From: Humulus lupulus
Lineage: Eukaryota > Streptophyta > Magnoliopsida > Rosales > Cannabaceae
Direction of reading: 5' to 3'
Length of the DNA: 64,000 bases
Assembly (NCBI RefSeq): GCF_963169125.1
Contig: NC_084797.1
Span: 91,235,868 to 91,299,867 of the forward strand
Below are positions 52,444-64,000 of this stretch, one piece after another (position 1 is the stretch's first letter; each line of letters starts with the position of its first letter). The position numbers and the translations under genes are program-made. The notes beneath the pieces are model-generated. The model was not told the origin of the DNA and ran no database searches. It saw nothing but the letters and a program-made list of their open reading frames with translations.

Positions 52444-53323
52444 CTAGTTGAAAGACGAAATTGAGTTCCTTATTAGACAAGGACACTTGAGAAGATACGT
52501 ACGGGCCTCGGGAAATTCCCAACGAGAAGCTTCGGGTAGCAACGAGCAAGCGCCCACGCGCCAATGCTTGCCACCTTTGCAGCCTGCCCCCGTGACTGGC
52601 ACACTCCTAACCATTTGTGGAGGCCCGCACCTCGCGGGAAATAGCGAAAAGGCCAGGGAACAATACGCTCGAACTTTGCGCCATGACCAGGACATCGAGA
52701 TAATGACTGTGGAAGACCGCACGCCAAAAAAGGCTCGATCAGAGGAGGGCGAAATAACCTTCTTTGACAGCGATGCCCAACACGTCTGGTTCCCACATTC
52801 CGATTTGCTGGTCGTGGACATCCAAATGGCCAACATGATGGTAAAGAGAGTGCTAGTCGATACAGGAATTTCAGTGAATATCCTGTATAAATCTTCGCTG
52901 GAACGCATGAAATTGTCCGTTAAGGACCTGGAGCCCTGCAACCAAACAATATATGGCTTCTTTGGCGAAGGACTCGCCCCTGCCGAATCAATCAAACTAC
53001 CAGTGACGAAAAGTACAGCGCCAACTACCAGGACATTACTCGCTACTTTCATAGTAGTTGATTGTCCTTTGGCATACAATGCTGTCATTGGGAGGCCTAT
53101 ATTGGTTGATCTACGGGCCGTCACCTCTATGTGGCACTTAGCCATGAAGTTCCCAACGGACGCAGGGGTAGGACGCGTGTTGGGGAACTAGAGAGAAGCC
53201 AGGGAGTGCTATAACGCCTCAGTCACGAAGGCGAAAAAAGGAACATCGAAGAGCACTACCCTAGATAGGTTGCAAATGGCAGTTGATGCACAAGCCCAAT
53301 CCGGTGATGAAGTCACCAAATAA
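52444..53323 (+). pseudogene. Tat2 protease
   Basis: KRVLVDTGISVNILY: the catalytic Asp (52859-52861) and Gly are kept, but the second Ser is Ile (52868-52870). NAVIGRPILVDLRAV follows. TAG at 53189-53191 replaces Gln. The section ends at TAA 53321-53323, the same codon as TAG in Tat1. Confidence 0.86.
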
Positions 53324-54800
53324 GGTATTTCCCAAAGGGAGGATAGAGACTTAGATCCTCGCTTTGGGGATTTTGAAGAGAACGTTGGACCCGTCGAGGA
53401 CCTGGAAGAGGTCCAACTCGATGAAAAAGACCCGACCAGAGTTGTGAAGGTCGGAAAAAACCTAGAGCCAACCACGAAGCACGCACTGGTGGAATTTTTG
53501 CGGAAGAACCAGGAGGTTTTTGCCTGGTCTCACGAAGACATGGCTGGGATAGACCCTGCAGTTATCAGCCATGTCCTGAATATAGACAAGACCTTTCCAC
53601 CCGTGCAGCAAAAAAGAAGGCTGCTCGATAAGGATTGGTCGAGAGCCTTAAAAGAAGAAGTTGAAAGATTAAAGGAAAATGGGTTCATTAGGGTGGCATT
53701 TTATCCGTCGTGGGTCTCCAATCCAGTGCTGGTTCCCAAGCCTAACGACAAATGGCGAACCTGCGTGGATTTTACAGGCCTCAATAAAGCCTGCCCAAAG
53801 GATTGCTTCCCACTCCCAAGAATCGACCAGCTGGTCGATGCTACTGCAGGACACGAGATCCTCTCATTCATGGATGCATATTCAGGCTACAATCAGATTA
53901 ACATGCATCCCCCTGACGAGGATCACACCAGCTTTTGGACCGATACGGGCTTATACTGTTACAAAGTAATGCCCTTCGGACTGAAAAATGCAGGTGCGAC
54001 TTACCAGCGGCTAGTCAATCACATGTTTAAAGAGCTGATCGGAGTGAACATGGAGGTATATGTGGACGACATGCTGGTAAATTCTAAGAAGGCAGAAGGA
54101 CATGTGAAGGATTTGCAAGAATGTTTTGATGTATTAAACAAGTACCAGATGAAATTAAATCCTCTCAAATGTTCCTTCGAAGTTGGATCAGGGAAGTTTT
54201 TGGGGTTCATTGTAAATTCAAGAGGAATCAAGGCCAATCCCGACAAGATAAAAGCCCTGATCGACATGAAGTCGCCAGAAAGAATCAAAGATGTACAGAG
54301 TTTAACCGGGAGAATCGCAGCCCTAAGTAGATTTATTTCGAAGTCAACAGACAAATGCGTCCCTTTTTTCAATCTACTTAGGGGCAATAAGAAGTTTGAG
54401 TGGACAGGAGACTGCGAGCAAGCTTTCTAGGCCTTGAAATCCCATATGGCATAGCCTCCCGTTTTATCAAAGCCAATCGAAGGAGAGACTTTGTTTATTT
54501 ACCTGGCGATTATTGAAGTTGCTGCTAGCGTGGTCCTAGTATGAAAGGAAGAAGACGTACAAAAAGCAGTCTACTATGTTAGTAAGAGGCTGATCGGGGC
54601 AGAACTGAGATATCCACCCATTGAAAGGTTAGCATATTGCTTAATCCTGGCCTCTAGGAAGCTGCGCCCTTACTTCCAAGCCCATCCTATCATAGTTTTA
54701 ACTGACCAGCCCCTTCGGCAAGTCCTCCAAAAACCAGAGGCGGCTGGGCGATTATTAAAATGGGCAGTCGAACTAGGGCAGTTCGAGATCACATATTAGC
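53324..54800 (+). pseudogene. Tat2 reverse transcriptase and first RNase H
   Basis: Open for 328 codons from 53444 to 54430. GFIRVAFYPSWVSNPVLVPK, FPLPRIDQLVDATAG and the active site VYVDDMLVNS (YVDD at 54059-54070). TAG stops at 54428-54430 and 54452-54454 replace Gln, TGA at 54541-54543 replaces Arg, and a stop follows FEITY. Confidence 0.92.
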
Positions 54801-55300
54801 CACGAACAGTAGAAAAAGGACAAGTCTTGGCTGACCTTATTGCAGAGTTCACCAAACTCCCAGACAGTGAACAGTGCGGACAGCCTAGTGCGCCTGGCCT
54901 CAAGAGAAAGCTCCTTCGTGGAAGTTATTCACGGATGGGTCGTCCAACGAATCCCACGCAGGAGCGGGACTGATATTGATAACGCCGGAAGGGCATCGAT
55001 TTCACTGCGCTATTAGGTTCGAATTCATCGCGTCAAACAATGAAGCCGAGTACGAAGCACTCCTCGCTGGATTGAGAATGGCGAAAGACATGAGCATAAA
55101 GACGCTTGATATACAGTGACTCACAGCTGGTGGTGAATCAAGTTCTAGGAGAATATCAAGCGCGAGGCTTAAAAATGGCGGCCTACTTGAATAAAACAAA
55201 GGACCTGCTAGCCCAGTTCACGAAGTACACCCTCCAGCAAATATCGCGGGATCAGAATTCAAATGCAGACGCCTTAGCCAAACTCGCGAGCACGAAGGAT
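54801..55300 (+). pseudogene. Tat2 archaeal-type RNase H, frameshifted
   Basis: The N-terminal half (coding for the DGSS motif, near 54937-54948) is out of frame with its surroundings. The C-terminal half reads YSDSQLVVNQVLGEY (55106-55155) and NSNADALAKLAS. At least two indels (near 54897 and 55111) separate them. Tat1 keeps this domain in one frame. Confidence 0.85.
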
Positions 55301-56626
55301 GCTGACACTTTGAATATTGTGCCAGTAGAAAGATTGAATGAGCCAAGCATACAAGCGGTCGAAACCAGTATGGAGATTCGAATGGAGGATACATGGATGG
55401 CACCTTACTTGGAGTATCTGACGAACGGTGTGCTACTAACAGATAGAAACAAAGCCAGAACTCTACAAAGGCAGGCCGCTAGGTAAATATTGGTCGATGG
55501 TGTTATGTACCGAAGAGGGTATTCAATGCCACTACTCAGATGCGTTATGCCAGAAAAAGCTAAGGAACTCATGAAAGAGGTGCATGAAGGCTTCTGCGGG
55601 GATCATGTTGGGGGGCAGAGTTTGGCAAAGAAAATTCTAAGGCAAGGTTACTTCTGGCCAACTATGAACGAGGATTCGATGGAATTTGTACGGAGATTTG
55701 ATAAATGTCAAAGGTTCTCCAAAATTCCACGAGTAGCGTCAAACGAGTTGAAACAGATGCAGAGTCCGTGGCCTTTTGCGGTATGGGTGATAGATTTGAT
55801 TGGATCCCTGCCAACGGGAAAAGGCAGAGTAAAGTACGCAGTCGTGGCAGTTGATTACTTCACCAAATGGGCCGAAGCTGAACCACTCGCTACCATAATG
55901 ACCAAGAAAGTTCTTGAATTTGTCATCAAGAACATTGTTTGCCGGTATGGTTTTCCCCGAAAGATAGTTTCAGACAACGGAACCCAATTTGACAGCGACT
56001 TATTCACCGACTTCTACGAAAGGCACGGAGTTATTAAAAGCTTTTCTTCAGTTGTGCATCCCCAAGCAAACGGGCAGGTCGAGGCCATGAATAAAACTCT
56101 TAAGGACACCCTGAAGAAAAGGCTTGAAGACGCTAAAGGAGCATGGACAGAGCAGCTGCCTGAAGTCCTCTGGTCGTATAGAATGTCTCACCGAACAGCG
56201 ACAGGTCATACCCCATTTTCCTTAGCCTACAGATATGAGGCTATGTTACCTGTCGAGTTAGATCCCCCCTCACATCGACGTGTAACATACGACCAGGACC
56301 AGAACCGCCAACTAATGATGGAGTCCCTAGACTCAGTTGACGAGATACGGGAGAAGGCCTAACTCCGAGTTGCTGCGTACCAGCAAAAAGTCCCCCGGTA
56401 CTTTAACTCCAAAGTTAAAGAAAAAAAATTCAACGTCGGTGACTTGGTGCTGCGACGAGTTTTCTTAAATACCCACGACCCTACTGCTGGAGTAATCGGA
56501 CCTAATTGGGAAGGACCTTACCAGATTGAAGAAGTCCTTCATCCGGGCACCAACAAACTTGCACGCCTAAACGGAGATCTCGTTCCACTATTTTGGAATG
56601 GAGAACACCTGCGCAAGTATTATTAG
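55301..56626 (+). pseudogene. Tat2 integrase
   Basis: The zinc region reads HEGFCGDHVGGQ…RRFDKCQRF: one zinc Cys is Phe. The core keeps Asp in VIDLIGSLPTGKG, Asp in SDNGTQFDSDL and Glu in NGQVEAMNKTLKD. TAA near 55484-55486 replaces Tyr, and TAA at 56360-56362 replaces Gln. The C-terminal GPNWEGPYQIEEVLHPGTNKL block ends with TAG 56624-56626. Confidence 0.9.
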
Positions 56627-56909
56627 TGAACAATCCTTTTTAAAGAACTGACTTGTATTAAATTTTACTTTTTTACAAGTTTTGCAAAGAGGGTTATCCA
56701 CGTTGTATGGCCAATCGCTCTTATATGTAAGATCCTATTTTAGGATCACTCGTAAAGACATGTTTAGTCCATTTTTAATACGAGATTATAAGGGACTGTG
56801 CGCAGCCAGTCGTTCTTGCCAACATTTGTAAATTTATTTTTATAAGTATTTGTTCATTACGTGTGTTGTTTTGCTATATTATAATAATTGCGTTTCCTTC
56901 CGAGCAGAA

Positions 56910-57065
56910 ATGTTCGAACAGGTCGTGGTCAAGGCAAGTGACCAAGGACCTAAAGCTCCTCGATCACTTGGGGGGCATATCAGGCACTTCGATAGCAAAG
57001 CGTACCATGAGGTATGTAAACACATGAACAAAATGAGTGAAAGCATGCTAAGGTACTTAGAGTAG
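56910..57065 (+). CDS. Small ORF downstream of integrase (Tat2 copy)
   Basis: 51 codons, MFEQVVVKASDQGPKAPRS to MLRYLE. Homologous to 26564-26743. Function unknown. Confidence 0.35.
   Translation: MFEQVVVKASDQGPKAPRSLGGHIRHFDSKAYHEVCKHMNKMSESMLRYLE
56966..56977 (+). other. Internal copy of the polypurine tract (Tat2)
   Basis: ACTTGGGGGGCA, identical to 60785-60796 at the 3' polypurine tract and to the Tat1 internal copy. Confidence 0.55.
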
Positions 57066-57327
57066 TTTTCAAAATTTATATTTTGTTAAATCAAGCCAAA
57101 GTATTATGCTAAGTTCGGTCATACAGACAAATGTTATAGTAAATGAAAATATTATAACATTATAAGGCAATCTTTTACACCGCAAGCATCACTACTTGGA
57201 TGTAATTGTTCGAATAAAAGGAAAGTTTGCTGCCCATGCAGCAAATTAAAAAAAAAAAAAAGATATTGTCTTTACATCACGGCCTGTGGGTCATGTAATT
57301 AAAGAAAGAAAAAATAATAGTAAAAGC

Positions 57328-59957
57328 TCAAGAGGCATTAGGAGCAGGAGGGTCTTTATCAGCATTCTGATTGGTCGCATCCTCAACAACTCCTTCTTCC
57401 TCTGCGCCAGCGATGCTTGGGGAAGCAGGGATCCTTGCTCTTGCCTCCTCTTCAGCCAATTGAGCAGTGCAGCGGGCCAGCTCAGCATTTCTAACATCTT
57501 CTGAAAGATAACCGAAGTTGGCGCCCTGATTGTTTTTCCAGAAGTTGTAAAAACACCAGAGCGTCGCATTCTTGTACCTTTCCAAATCTTTGGCATTGGA
57601 AACCTTCAGCTGCTCTACTTGGATCTCAAGAGTAGCGATGGCCTTGTCCTTGGACTGGAGCTCCTCGCCTAGTCTCTTGCATTCTCGATATTGGACTCGG
57701 CTGGCCTCCTGATACTCCTCCCTCTGCTTCCTCAATGCCGCCTTCGAGGCTTCAACCTTCGCCAGCTTGGTCACCGCAACATCCTTCTACTGGGTGATCG
57801 CCCCCAATTCCTTTGCATGCCTGGCCTCTGCAGCCTGAAACTCCTCAGCAGCTTTCGCCTGGTGCCTCTCGATAGCCTTTGCCCGAGCCTGGTCGATGGT
57901 GGCTTGGGCGTGGGTACGAGCAGCAGTTGTAGTCAGCAGAGCCTGTGGGCAAAAGATAAAGTTAGCGCTTGTTGCAAAGAATAAAAGACTAAGGCCAAAG
58001 AAGTAAGAAGCACTTACACTGGCCATTTCATTGAGGGCCCTGTTCAGGATTTGGTCGACCCCCATATTCTATGCCTCTGCCATGGCATCCTTGCAACGTT
58101 CATACCTCACGATGTGTGCAAGGCGGTCCTTGGCTGCTTGTAAGGCGCGGTTTGAGAGTTTAGCCCCAAGAGCCTCGTCCTGCTGGGTTTGTTCTTTGGC
58201 AGCTGCGGGCGGAGGATTCATCGGGGCAGGCGGAGTTTCCTTCTCAACAGGACCCGAAGGCTGGGCAGAAGTTTGCCCAGTTGGCGCGTCCTTGGGAAGA
58301 TATTCTCTTTGACTATTTTTGGCAGGAGGTCCTTGGCTCGATTCGCCGTTGTGCCTCCTGGACGACTTTCGCCGAACCAGAGGAACTTCAACTTCCTCCT
58401 CAGCTTGGTATAAGTCAAAGACATTGGGAGTGGCCATATCTGCATACAAGTGAACACATGCAAATGATAAGATAAAGGAAGATAAAAACTCTCGATAAAA
58501 CAGAAAAGAGGTCACAAAGTTTAATACCCGAGCTACAACTACTGGTCGCTACACTATTGACTCTATTAGTCACACACTCATTATCTGGCATGAAGAAGTC
58601 TGGCCCTAGGTTTGGAGTATACGTAAAGTTGCCCTCCCCGTCAAACAAGTGATAGGGATTGGCAAGCTATTTAAAAGCAAAATAACTTTACCATTCTCAT
58701 CAGAGGATTCCCCCAAGTCCACAACCGGCTCTTTTGCCTTTTGTTTCCCCTTGCCTTGGGGAGCAGAAGGCCTTTCTGCAGAAGGATTGCCCGTGGGCTC
58801 CCTGATTGTAACCCCTGTCGGCCTCCTTCGTGGAGGGGACACAGGGGGTTGCTTCTCGGGAACCCCCTCGGCAATGGCATCGGCAACCACAGGTCCTCTT
58901 GTTTCATGGCGAGGAGCCAGGAGGCTAGATAGCCTCAAATTTTCATCAGTAACCAGGGACTTGACACTTTTTTCTGCGTCTGTCATCCTGGACAGTGCAT
59001 TGGACCTCAACAACATGTCTGGTGTTGGGGACGGATGTAACCATGGGCCTGAAAGACAAAGAGTACTTTAAGAAAGATGAAGGAAATTTTGCTGTTAAAA
59101 AGTATCGACCAGTAAAAGCAGTGCCTACCTCCTCTTGCGAAGGCCAGGTTGTTGCTGGTCAGGTCCGGCGTGAGGAAGTACTCCTTGCTGTACTACCCCA
59201 CATTGGATATATGCGTGGTGTCACTCAAGAACGTCCGGTTTGTCTCCTGGTGACAAAGATAAAAGAAACCCGTCCCATGTTGTTGAGGGTTGGATTTGAG
59301 GTCGAAGAAATAATTGATCTCGTGGGGGGTAGGTTCTGGCCACTTTTTAAGTTTGTACAGGATATAGAGTGCGACCAACATTCTATATCCATTTGGAGTG
59401 ATTTGGAAGGGGGCGACACCAAAATAGTTGGCCACCCCCTGATAAAAAGGATGTAGAGGGAGGGTAGCCCCCGCCTCTATGTGATACTGAGACCATGCAC
59501 TGTATACACCTCCGGGGAGGTTAGCTCTTTGGTCTGCAGCTAGAATTTTAAGATTGACCCCTATAAGAGGATACTTCCTAAGGTAGTTGGCAAGCATCCG
59601 AGGAGTCACTAGGCTGGGCGGCGAGAGATACCACTCGACATCAGGCAGATTTTGATAGTGAGGGTGGGCTCTAGTTTGGATATTAGGGTCAGGAGCAGGA
59701 TTTTCTCGACCACTGGTCGAGGGAACCCTAGCCTGTAAATCAGGCTGGGCAGGAAGGTTTGGACTATCGTCGGATTCAGGTCTTTTCTTGCCTAAGGATT
59801 TAGAACGGGCCATTTGAGGAGGAGATGGGCGAAGTCTAGGAGAAGATCGTGAAAAGGGGATCTCGTGAATTCGATCGGTCGGTTGTTCTTCGCCTTCGAG
59901 CAGTTGGGCAAGAAGATCATCGTCGATGGGTCGTTCACCTCCCCACAAATCTGGCAT
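57328..59957 (-). pseudogene. Antisense spliced gene of Tat2
   Basis: Coding exons 59957-59129, 59048-58528, 58439-58018 and 57942-57328 on the minus strand. All junctions match those of Tat1; the first donor is GTAGGC, a weaker site than the GTAAGT of Tat1. The start is ATG 59957-59955 (MPDLWGGERPIDDDLL). The third exon is 21 bp shorter than in Tat1, an in-frame change. Defects are TAG at 59192-59190 (Gln in Tat1), a 1-bp deletion near 58656, TAG at 58068-58066 and TAG at 57786-57784. The frame ends in DPPAPNAS and TGA 57330-57328. Agreement between the copies is the main evidence that these exons once formed one gene. Confidence 0.8.
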
Positions 59958-60384
59958 TAAAGTCTGCAAACAGAAGAATGGGGAGGTGAGGATAGAGAAT
60001 TTTTTAAGACCTTCTAGAATAACGCTGATCGAGTATAAAAGTTAAACTTTTATACATCAGCATTCTAGCAAAAGGCTAAAATTTTTCACACGAACAGTTT
60101 GAAAAAACGGATCAAAGGGTGAAAGCAAAAAAAATTTCGTAAAAACTTTTTCAACTCCCCTTAGGGCGGGAAAAACTTATTTTTCAGCTGGTCTAAAAAT
60201 CGAATTTTTACTTCGGTTTTATGTCCTAAAAGTATGATCTCAACTATCAAACTAACTCGTAACTTTTGTCACCCACAAGACATTCTATTGACAAACATCT
60301 CAACCCAGAAGTAGATAAACTCAACAGTCAACATACAGGAGCATGCATTACAAAAATACGAAACATAAAGATTCGAAGACTTAC

Positions 60385-60575
60385 CAGAAAGAAGGTCGTG
60401 GAGATTGGTAAGGGTTTTCAAAGATCAAAGAACTCTCGGGCTGAGTCTTGAAAATGCAGATGAACGGTCTCTGGAAGAAGACGGAAGCTCTGGTTTTAGG
60501 GTTTCAGGAATGAGTAATGGCGTGCGTAAAAAGAAAAAGAAAAAACTTCGGAGATGTTATATAAGTTTGTCTGTG
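60385..60575 (-). promoter_or_regulatory. Promoter and 5' UTR exon of the Tat2 antisense gene
   Basis: CTTATATAACATC on the minus strand near 60567-60555 is the TATA box. The leader ends at a TTCTG/GTAAGT donor (60385/60384), which pairs with the acceptor TTTGCAG at 59966-59964. Confidence 0.62.
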
Positions 60576-60756
60576 GCATTAGAAAAGGTGTAATCATCAG
60601 TTTCCCTTTTTTCAAAGTATGGGGAAGCGAGATAGCCGTCGAATTATTACTGGGGAACCGAAAAGTCATGATTAGACAAGAGTAGGTTGCTTTTTCCAAG
60701 AACACATGAAGGGTTATGACACGTATGGCGGGGTCACCAAAGGGTCGTTTACTCAA

Positions 60757-60798
60757 AAGTTTATTTATTGCTCATAATAAATAAACTTGGGGGGCAAA
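60757..60798 (+). other. Hairpin plus polypurine tract of Tat2
   Basis: Stems 60757-60768 and 60777-60788 are perfect 12-bp complements, and the loop is TGCTCATA. GGGGGGCAAA follows and abuts the 3' LTR. Confidence 0.8.
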
Positions 60799-61388
60799 TG
60801 TTATCCAAAAAACTGGCATTGATGATGTGGCAAGTGATCCCTGGACACGTGGCTGACATCTGGAGGAACTCTGCTAGTGTATCGACCAGAAGGCACATTA
60901 TAGGCAGTAGGCGGTCCAGTCATTCCTGCGACCAGTCTGGTCAATGGTTCTGCATGCAGCATGATGTTCCAATAAAGATCTCTGTATATCCCGAAATTAA
61001 CTCCCACAATCTCCTAGTATCCAATTATTTAGGAGATAATATCTATAACAAATTCATGTAATCTCCCTTGAGCCTATAAATAGAGAAAGATAGCTCAAGG
61101 AAGGGACTTTTGGCTTTTGAATCATTTGAGACTAGAGTAATTCAACTAGAAATATTGTATTGTTCTTCAGAGGTTAGTGAAACTCATTGAACCCTAGTTC
61201 TTTGATCACTCCTTTGATTCTCGCATCAATAACAATCTAAGTGGACGTAGGTTATTACCAGATCTTGGGGCCGAACCACTATAAAATATCGTGTTCTTAT
61301 CCTTTTCGCTATTACATTCTTTTCAACGCATTCATTCACATCAAGCATATTCTGACTCCGTGTCAGTTGACCAAAATCAGGGTCAACA
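60799..61388 (+). repeat. Tat2 3' LTR
   Basis: 590 bp with about 19 differences from 49802-50391. TATA and inverted repeat at 61066-61100. Followed by CCCAT. Confidence 0.95.
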
Positions 61389-61393
61389 CCCAT

Positions 61394-61877
61394 GAACTCT
61401 TCCAATATATACCCACATTTCCTTTGTTCTCATTTTCACCATTTTCTTCTCAACTCAGAAATTGCATTTCAAAGTTTCTCTCCATTCTCTCAAATCTTCT
61501 TACAACTGGTTCTCTTGATTCAACGTAGTTATTCGAAAGCTTACTTCTTCAATCACCTTCTTGATAAACTCTATTAACATTAAGTTCCCTAAAACCTGAT
61601 GTCCTTTCTTTTTGCGTTCTTAAACATTTCTAATGTTCTCGTTTGTTGTATATATTTTCGATAAATATGTCACTAAATAAACGTAGAATAGGAGAACTCA
61701 CCAATAGAGATAGTAAGGCTAGTGAATTGTGAAAAATATGGTAGGTAAACCTAGGTTTTTGGCTTAGACGCTCTTGGGAAGAATTCTTGTGAATTTTTGG
61801 GATCATTTTATGGGCTTATTTTTTAATACTTGGTAGCTTATAGGTTAGGTAATATAAGTGGTTTTCTACATTGAAAC
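61394..61877. other. Unassigned DNA right of Tat2; possible promoter and leader
   Basis: CCAATATATACCC (about 61400-61412) followed by a CT-rich, stop-containing stretch looks like a plant TATA box and 5' leader on the + strand. ATG at 61666 opens only a short frame (MSLNKRRIGELTNRDSKASEL) that ends in TGA. No family is recognised. It ends where LTR F begins. Confidence 0.35.
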
Positions 61878-64000
61878 TGTAACGTCCCAAATTCTCTAAT
61901 AAGCCTTAGTTCTTTGATTAGGAGGGCAGGAGAGAAATAACTTATTAATTGCACTATTATGTGGTTTGAGGCATGAATAAATGAATTATGTGGATTATAT
62001 TATAATATGACTGTATTTGCATGCATGTGGGCCCATTTCTTATTAGAATGACATTTTTGTGATTTTGGCACGCTGATGGCATATTTGAATATATATATAT
62101 ATATATATGTGTATATATTGAATGAGACCACATTATTATGTGGATATATTTGGGTTATTCGGCACAAGGTGATCTTAGGAAGCAAGTTAGTGGTCTAGTC
62201 ATAACGGGATCAAATACTCGGCTCGGGGTGAGCCTAGGGGTATTTTGGTAATTTAGCACATTACTGGGATTTATCGGGTAATGGGAAATTGTTTAGTGAT
62301 TACCCAAAGATTTTGGTAGTATCAAGAATTATGATGCGTTAATTATGATTAACGAGATATGTGACAAAAGACTAAGTTTCCCTTGAGGGCATAAGAGAGC
62401 AAAGCTAGGGGCAAGGGTATTTCAGTCATTTCTTGCCTAAGGGTTAGATATACTCAGCCAACCAATTCAAAGCTTAGTAGAATTAAGGAAAACACTATCA
62501 GCTCTCTCTCTCTCTCTCACCCGTACTATCTCTTTCTCTCTGTCCCCTTGTTGTGCCTTGGAGTTCTTGGGAATTTTGGAAGCTAAGGCTTGGGAATTGA
62601 AGGCTTGAGGTCTAGAGTTTGGTTAGCTGCAGCTAGAAGGACACAATTCATAGTTGAGTTACGCTGCAAATCTCTGTTTTAATTTAATTCTGTGTTGGTT
62701 TTCAAGTGTTCTTGAGCTTTAAGGCTCAAGGTATTGATTTTGTGTTTTGGTGGGATTTTGATCAAGTTTAAGGTTGGGTTTTGTTGATGTTAATGTGTTG
62801 ATGACGTCTGGGGACCGAATTATGATCTTGGGGTTTGTTTGGGATGGATTTTTGGTAAGAATTAGCTGAGGAAAAAACTTGAAAAAAATGGGTTCATAGG
62901 GTCTCTTTTCTTGGGGCGTTGCGACTCGCTTGAACCCAGGGCCCAGGGATTTTGTTTTACGTAGGCGCGCCGCGACCCTTCAGAGTTGCGCCGCAGTGCG
63001 TGTCCCTGAAAATTTAGGGAAATGGGGCTCTGACTTGAGGTGCGCCGCGACCCGTAAGGGGGCATTGCGATGCGCATAGGGAGAAATGTCCAAGATAGGT
63101 TTTGAGTGACGGGAACTCAGACATAAGAGCTCAGGAAGGATTCTACTACTCGGTTTAGTAGAATTCGAGGTCCCGGAGGCTAGGACTCGGTCCGGAAACC
63201 TATATTTACTCGATATTGATGAATATCATTTATTTTTGTTATGACTAGGGTACCGCTAGGGCTCAAGAAATGATCGTGCTCGAGGGTCATTCGTATTTAA
63301 CTTGTGCTTGGACCAGAGGTAAGAAAACTACACCTAATACGTGATGTATGTGATTAGGGCTTGGCTCGATTGTTAAATATAGATTTGCTTAGGGCTTGGG
63401 CCCCTGTAAATGAGCATGATTATTATTATGCTTATGACTGTTTGATTAAGCATGTTGAATGCTCTGTATCTGGATAATTCTTTTGCATTATTTGATTGAG
63501 AAAGGCTTGACTTATAAGTCAAGGACGACAATAACATGTTGAGCGCTGACCGATATATGGTTAAGCCTAATCAGGAGCGCATTATACGCTTGTTCGACCC
63601 AATGGTCTTGAAAAATTAAGTGCCAGGTACGCTAGGCCAGCTCTAAGACTGGTTATACAAAGGATAGTGCAATGGGCCCCAAGGTGACTTATTAGTCCCA
63701 TATCCTTGGGCATGGCCCCGATATGACTTATTACTCATCTAGTTAGGGCAGTGGGCCTCTATGTGACAGTGTAGTCACTTATTTGCATAGAATGCATGCA
63801 TGCATAGGGTTATTACTACTAGGCATGATTAGTATGATTCTATGATATATTATTAACTCCTTTTGAGAATGTTTAACTTTTCTTGCTGAGCCTTGGCTCA
63901 CGAGTGCTATGTGGTGTAGGTAAGGGGAAAGGGAAACTGGACCAGCCAGGAGTTGGAGAGCTTCGGTGACGACGTGTACATATGCGGCTGCTCGACCACC
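61878..64000 (+). mobile_element. LTR F (Tekay/Del-like), cut by the window end
   Basis: TGTAACGTCCCAAATTCTC opens an LTR of the same group as A-E. It contains a TA microsatellite (62083-62108), a CT run (about 62503-62518), a CpG-rich centre (62915-63080), TGACTTAT(T/A)AGTC motifs (63506, 63682, 63720) and the shared block TTGCTGAGCCTTGGCTCA…GTAGGTAAGGGG (63889-63930). The window ends before the LTR does, so I cannot tell whether it is solo or the 5' LTR of a complete element. Confidence 0.85.

Larger units (their letters stand above)
49802..61388 (+). mobile_element. Tat2: uninterrupted Ty3/gypsy Tat-lineage element
   Basis: 11,587 bp, flanked by CCCAT at 49797-49801 and 61389-61393. LTRs are 49802-50391 and 60799-61388 (590 bp each, about 19 differences). 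Same layout as Tat1: gag, protease, RT, RNase H, aRNH, integrase, internal polypurine copy, antisense spliced gene, hairpin and polypurine tract. It has frameshifts in gag and aRNH as well as many stops, so it is more decayed than Tat1. It is the best reference for the structure of the family because nothing is inserted in it. Confidence 0.95.

Noticed and set aside
62083..62108. TA dinucleotide run
   Set aside because: An ordinary microsatellite inside LTR F, without further structure.

Overview
This is a stretch of repetitive DNA from a large plant nuclear genome, most likely a eudicot. Nothing bacterial is present, and no intact host gene, tRNA or rRNA was found. About 97% of the window is LTR retrotransposon sequence, and the elements sit inside one another. 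I paired the LTR ends and target-site duplications (TSDs) by eye. The species cannot be named from the sequence alone.

Layout. Positions 1-1494 hold decayed copia fragments on the + strand and unassigned AT-rich DNA. A single Ty1/copia element on the minus strand runs from its 5' LTR at 49110-49236 to its 3' LTR at 1500-1634 (TSD ATTCC). Only about 4.7 kb of those 47.7 kb is its own sequence; later insertions split the rest. (i) A minus-strand solo LTR 'B' (2161-31502, TSD ATTTG) split the RNase H domain. Solo LTR B later received an Athila-like gag-protease element (3302-12687, TSD GTCGC), which itself holds solo LTR 'A' (3328-5738, TSD CAAGT). It also received a Ty3/gypsy Tat-lineage element, 'Tat1' (13586-31073, TSD TTTAC), which holds a chromodomain-bearing Ty3/gypsy element (14803-20616, TSD GTAGG). 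(ii) Solo LTR 'C' (33941-36248, TSD GTGAC) split the protease/pre-integrase region. (iii) Solo LTR 'D' (36934-48268, TSD ATTAA/ATTAT) split gag and in turn holds a Tekay/Del-type chromovirus 'E' (37393-46494, TSD AGTAT). To the right lie unassigned single-copy-looking DNA (49242-49796 plus 61394-61877) split by a second, uninterrupted Tat element, 'Tat2' (49802-61388, TSD CCCAT), and the first 2.1 kb of another Tekay-type LTR, 'F' (61878 to the window end).

The two Tat copies are the most informative part. Each has gag, protease, reverse transcriptase, RNase H, a second archaeal-type RNase H and integrase on the + strand. Each then carries a convergent gene on the minus strand between integrase and the 3' LTR. 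Comparing the copies shows that this antisense gene has its own TATA box, a 5' UTR intron and three coding introns with conserved GT-AG ends and preserved phase. Its ancestral product would be about 803 aa: a central domain resembling the plant Transposase_28 type and a C-terminal coiled coil. Both copies also carry a duplicate of the 3' polypurine tract just downstream of integrase, and a 12-bp-stem hairpin directly abutting the true polypurine tract.

No element here can encode an intact polyprotein; all carry stops or frameshifts. Hand-counted LTR differences are about 1.3% (Tat1), 2.3% (inner chromovirus) and 3.2% (Tat2), so these are geologically recent insertions. Tekay E and the copia are older.
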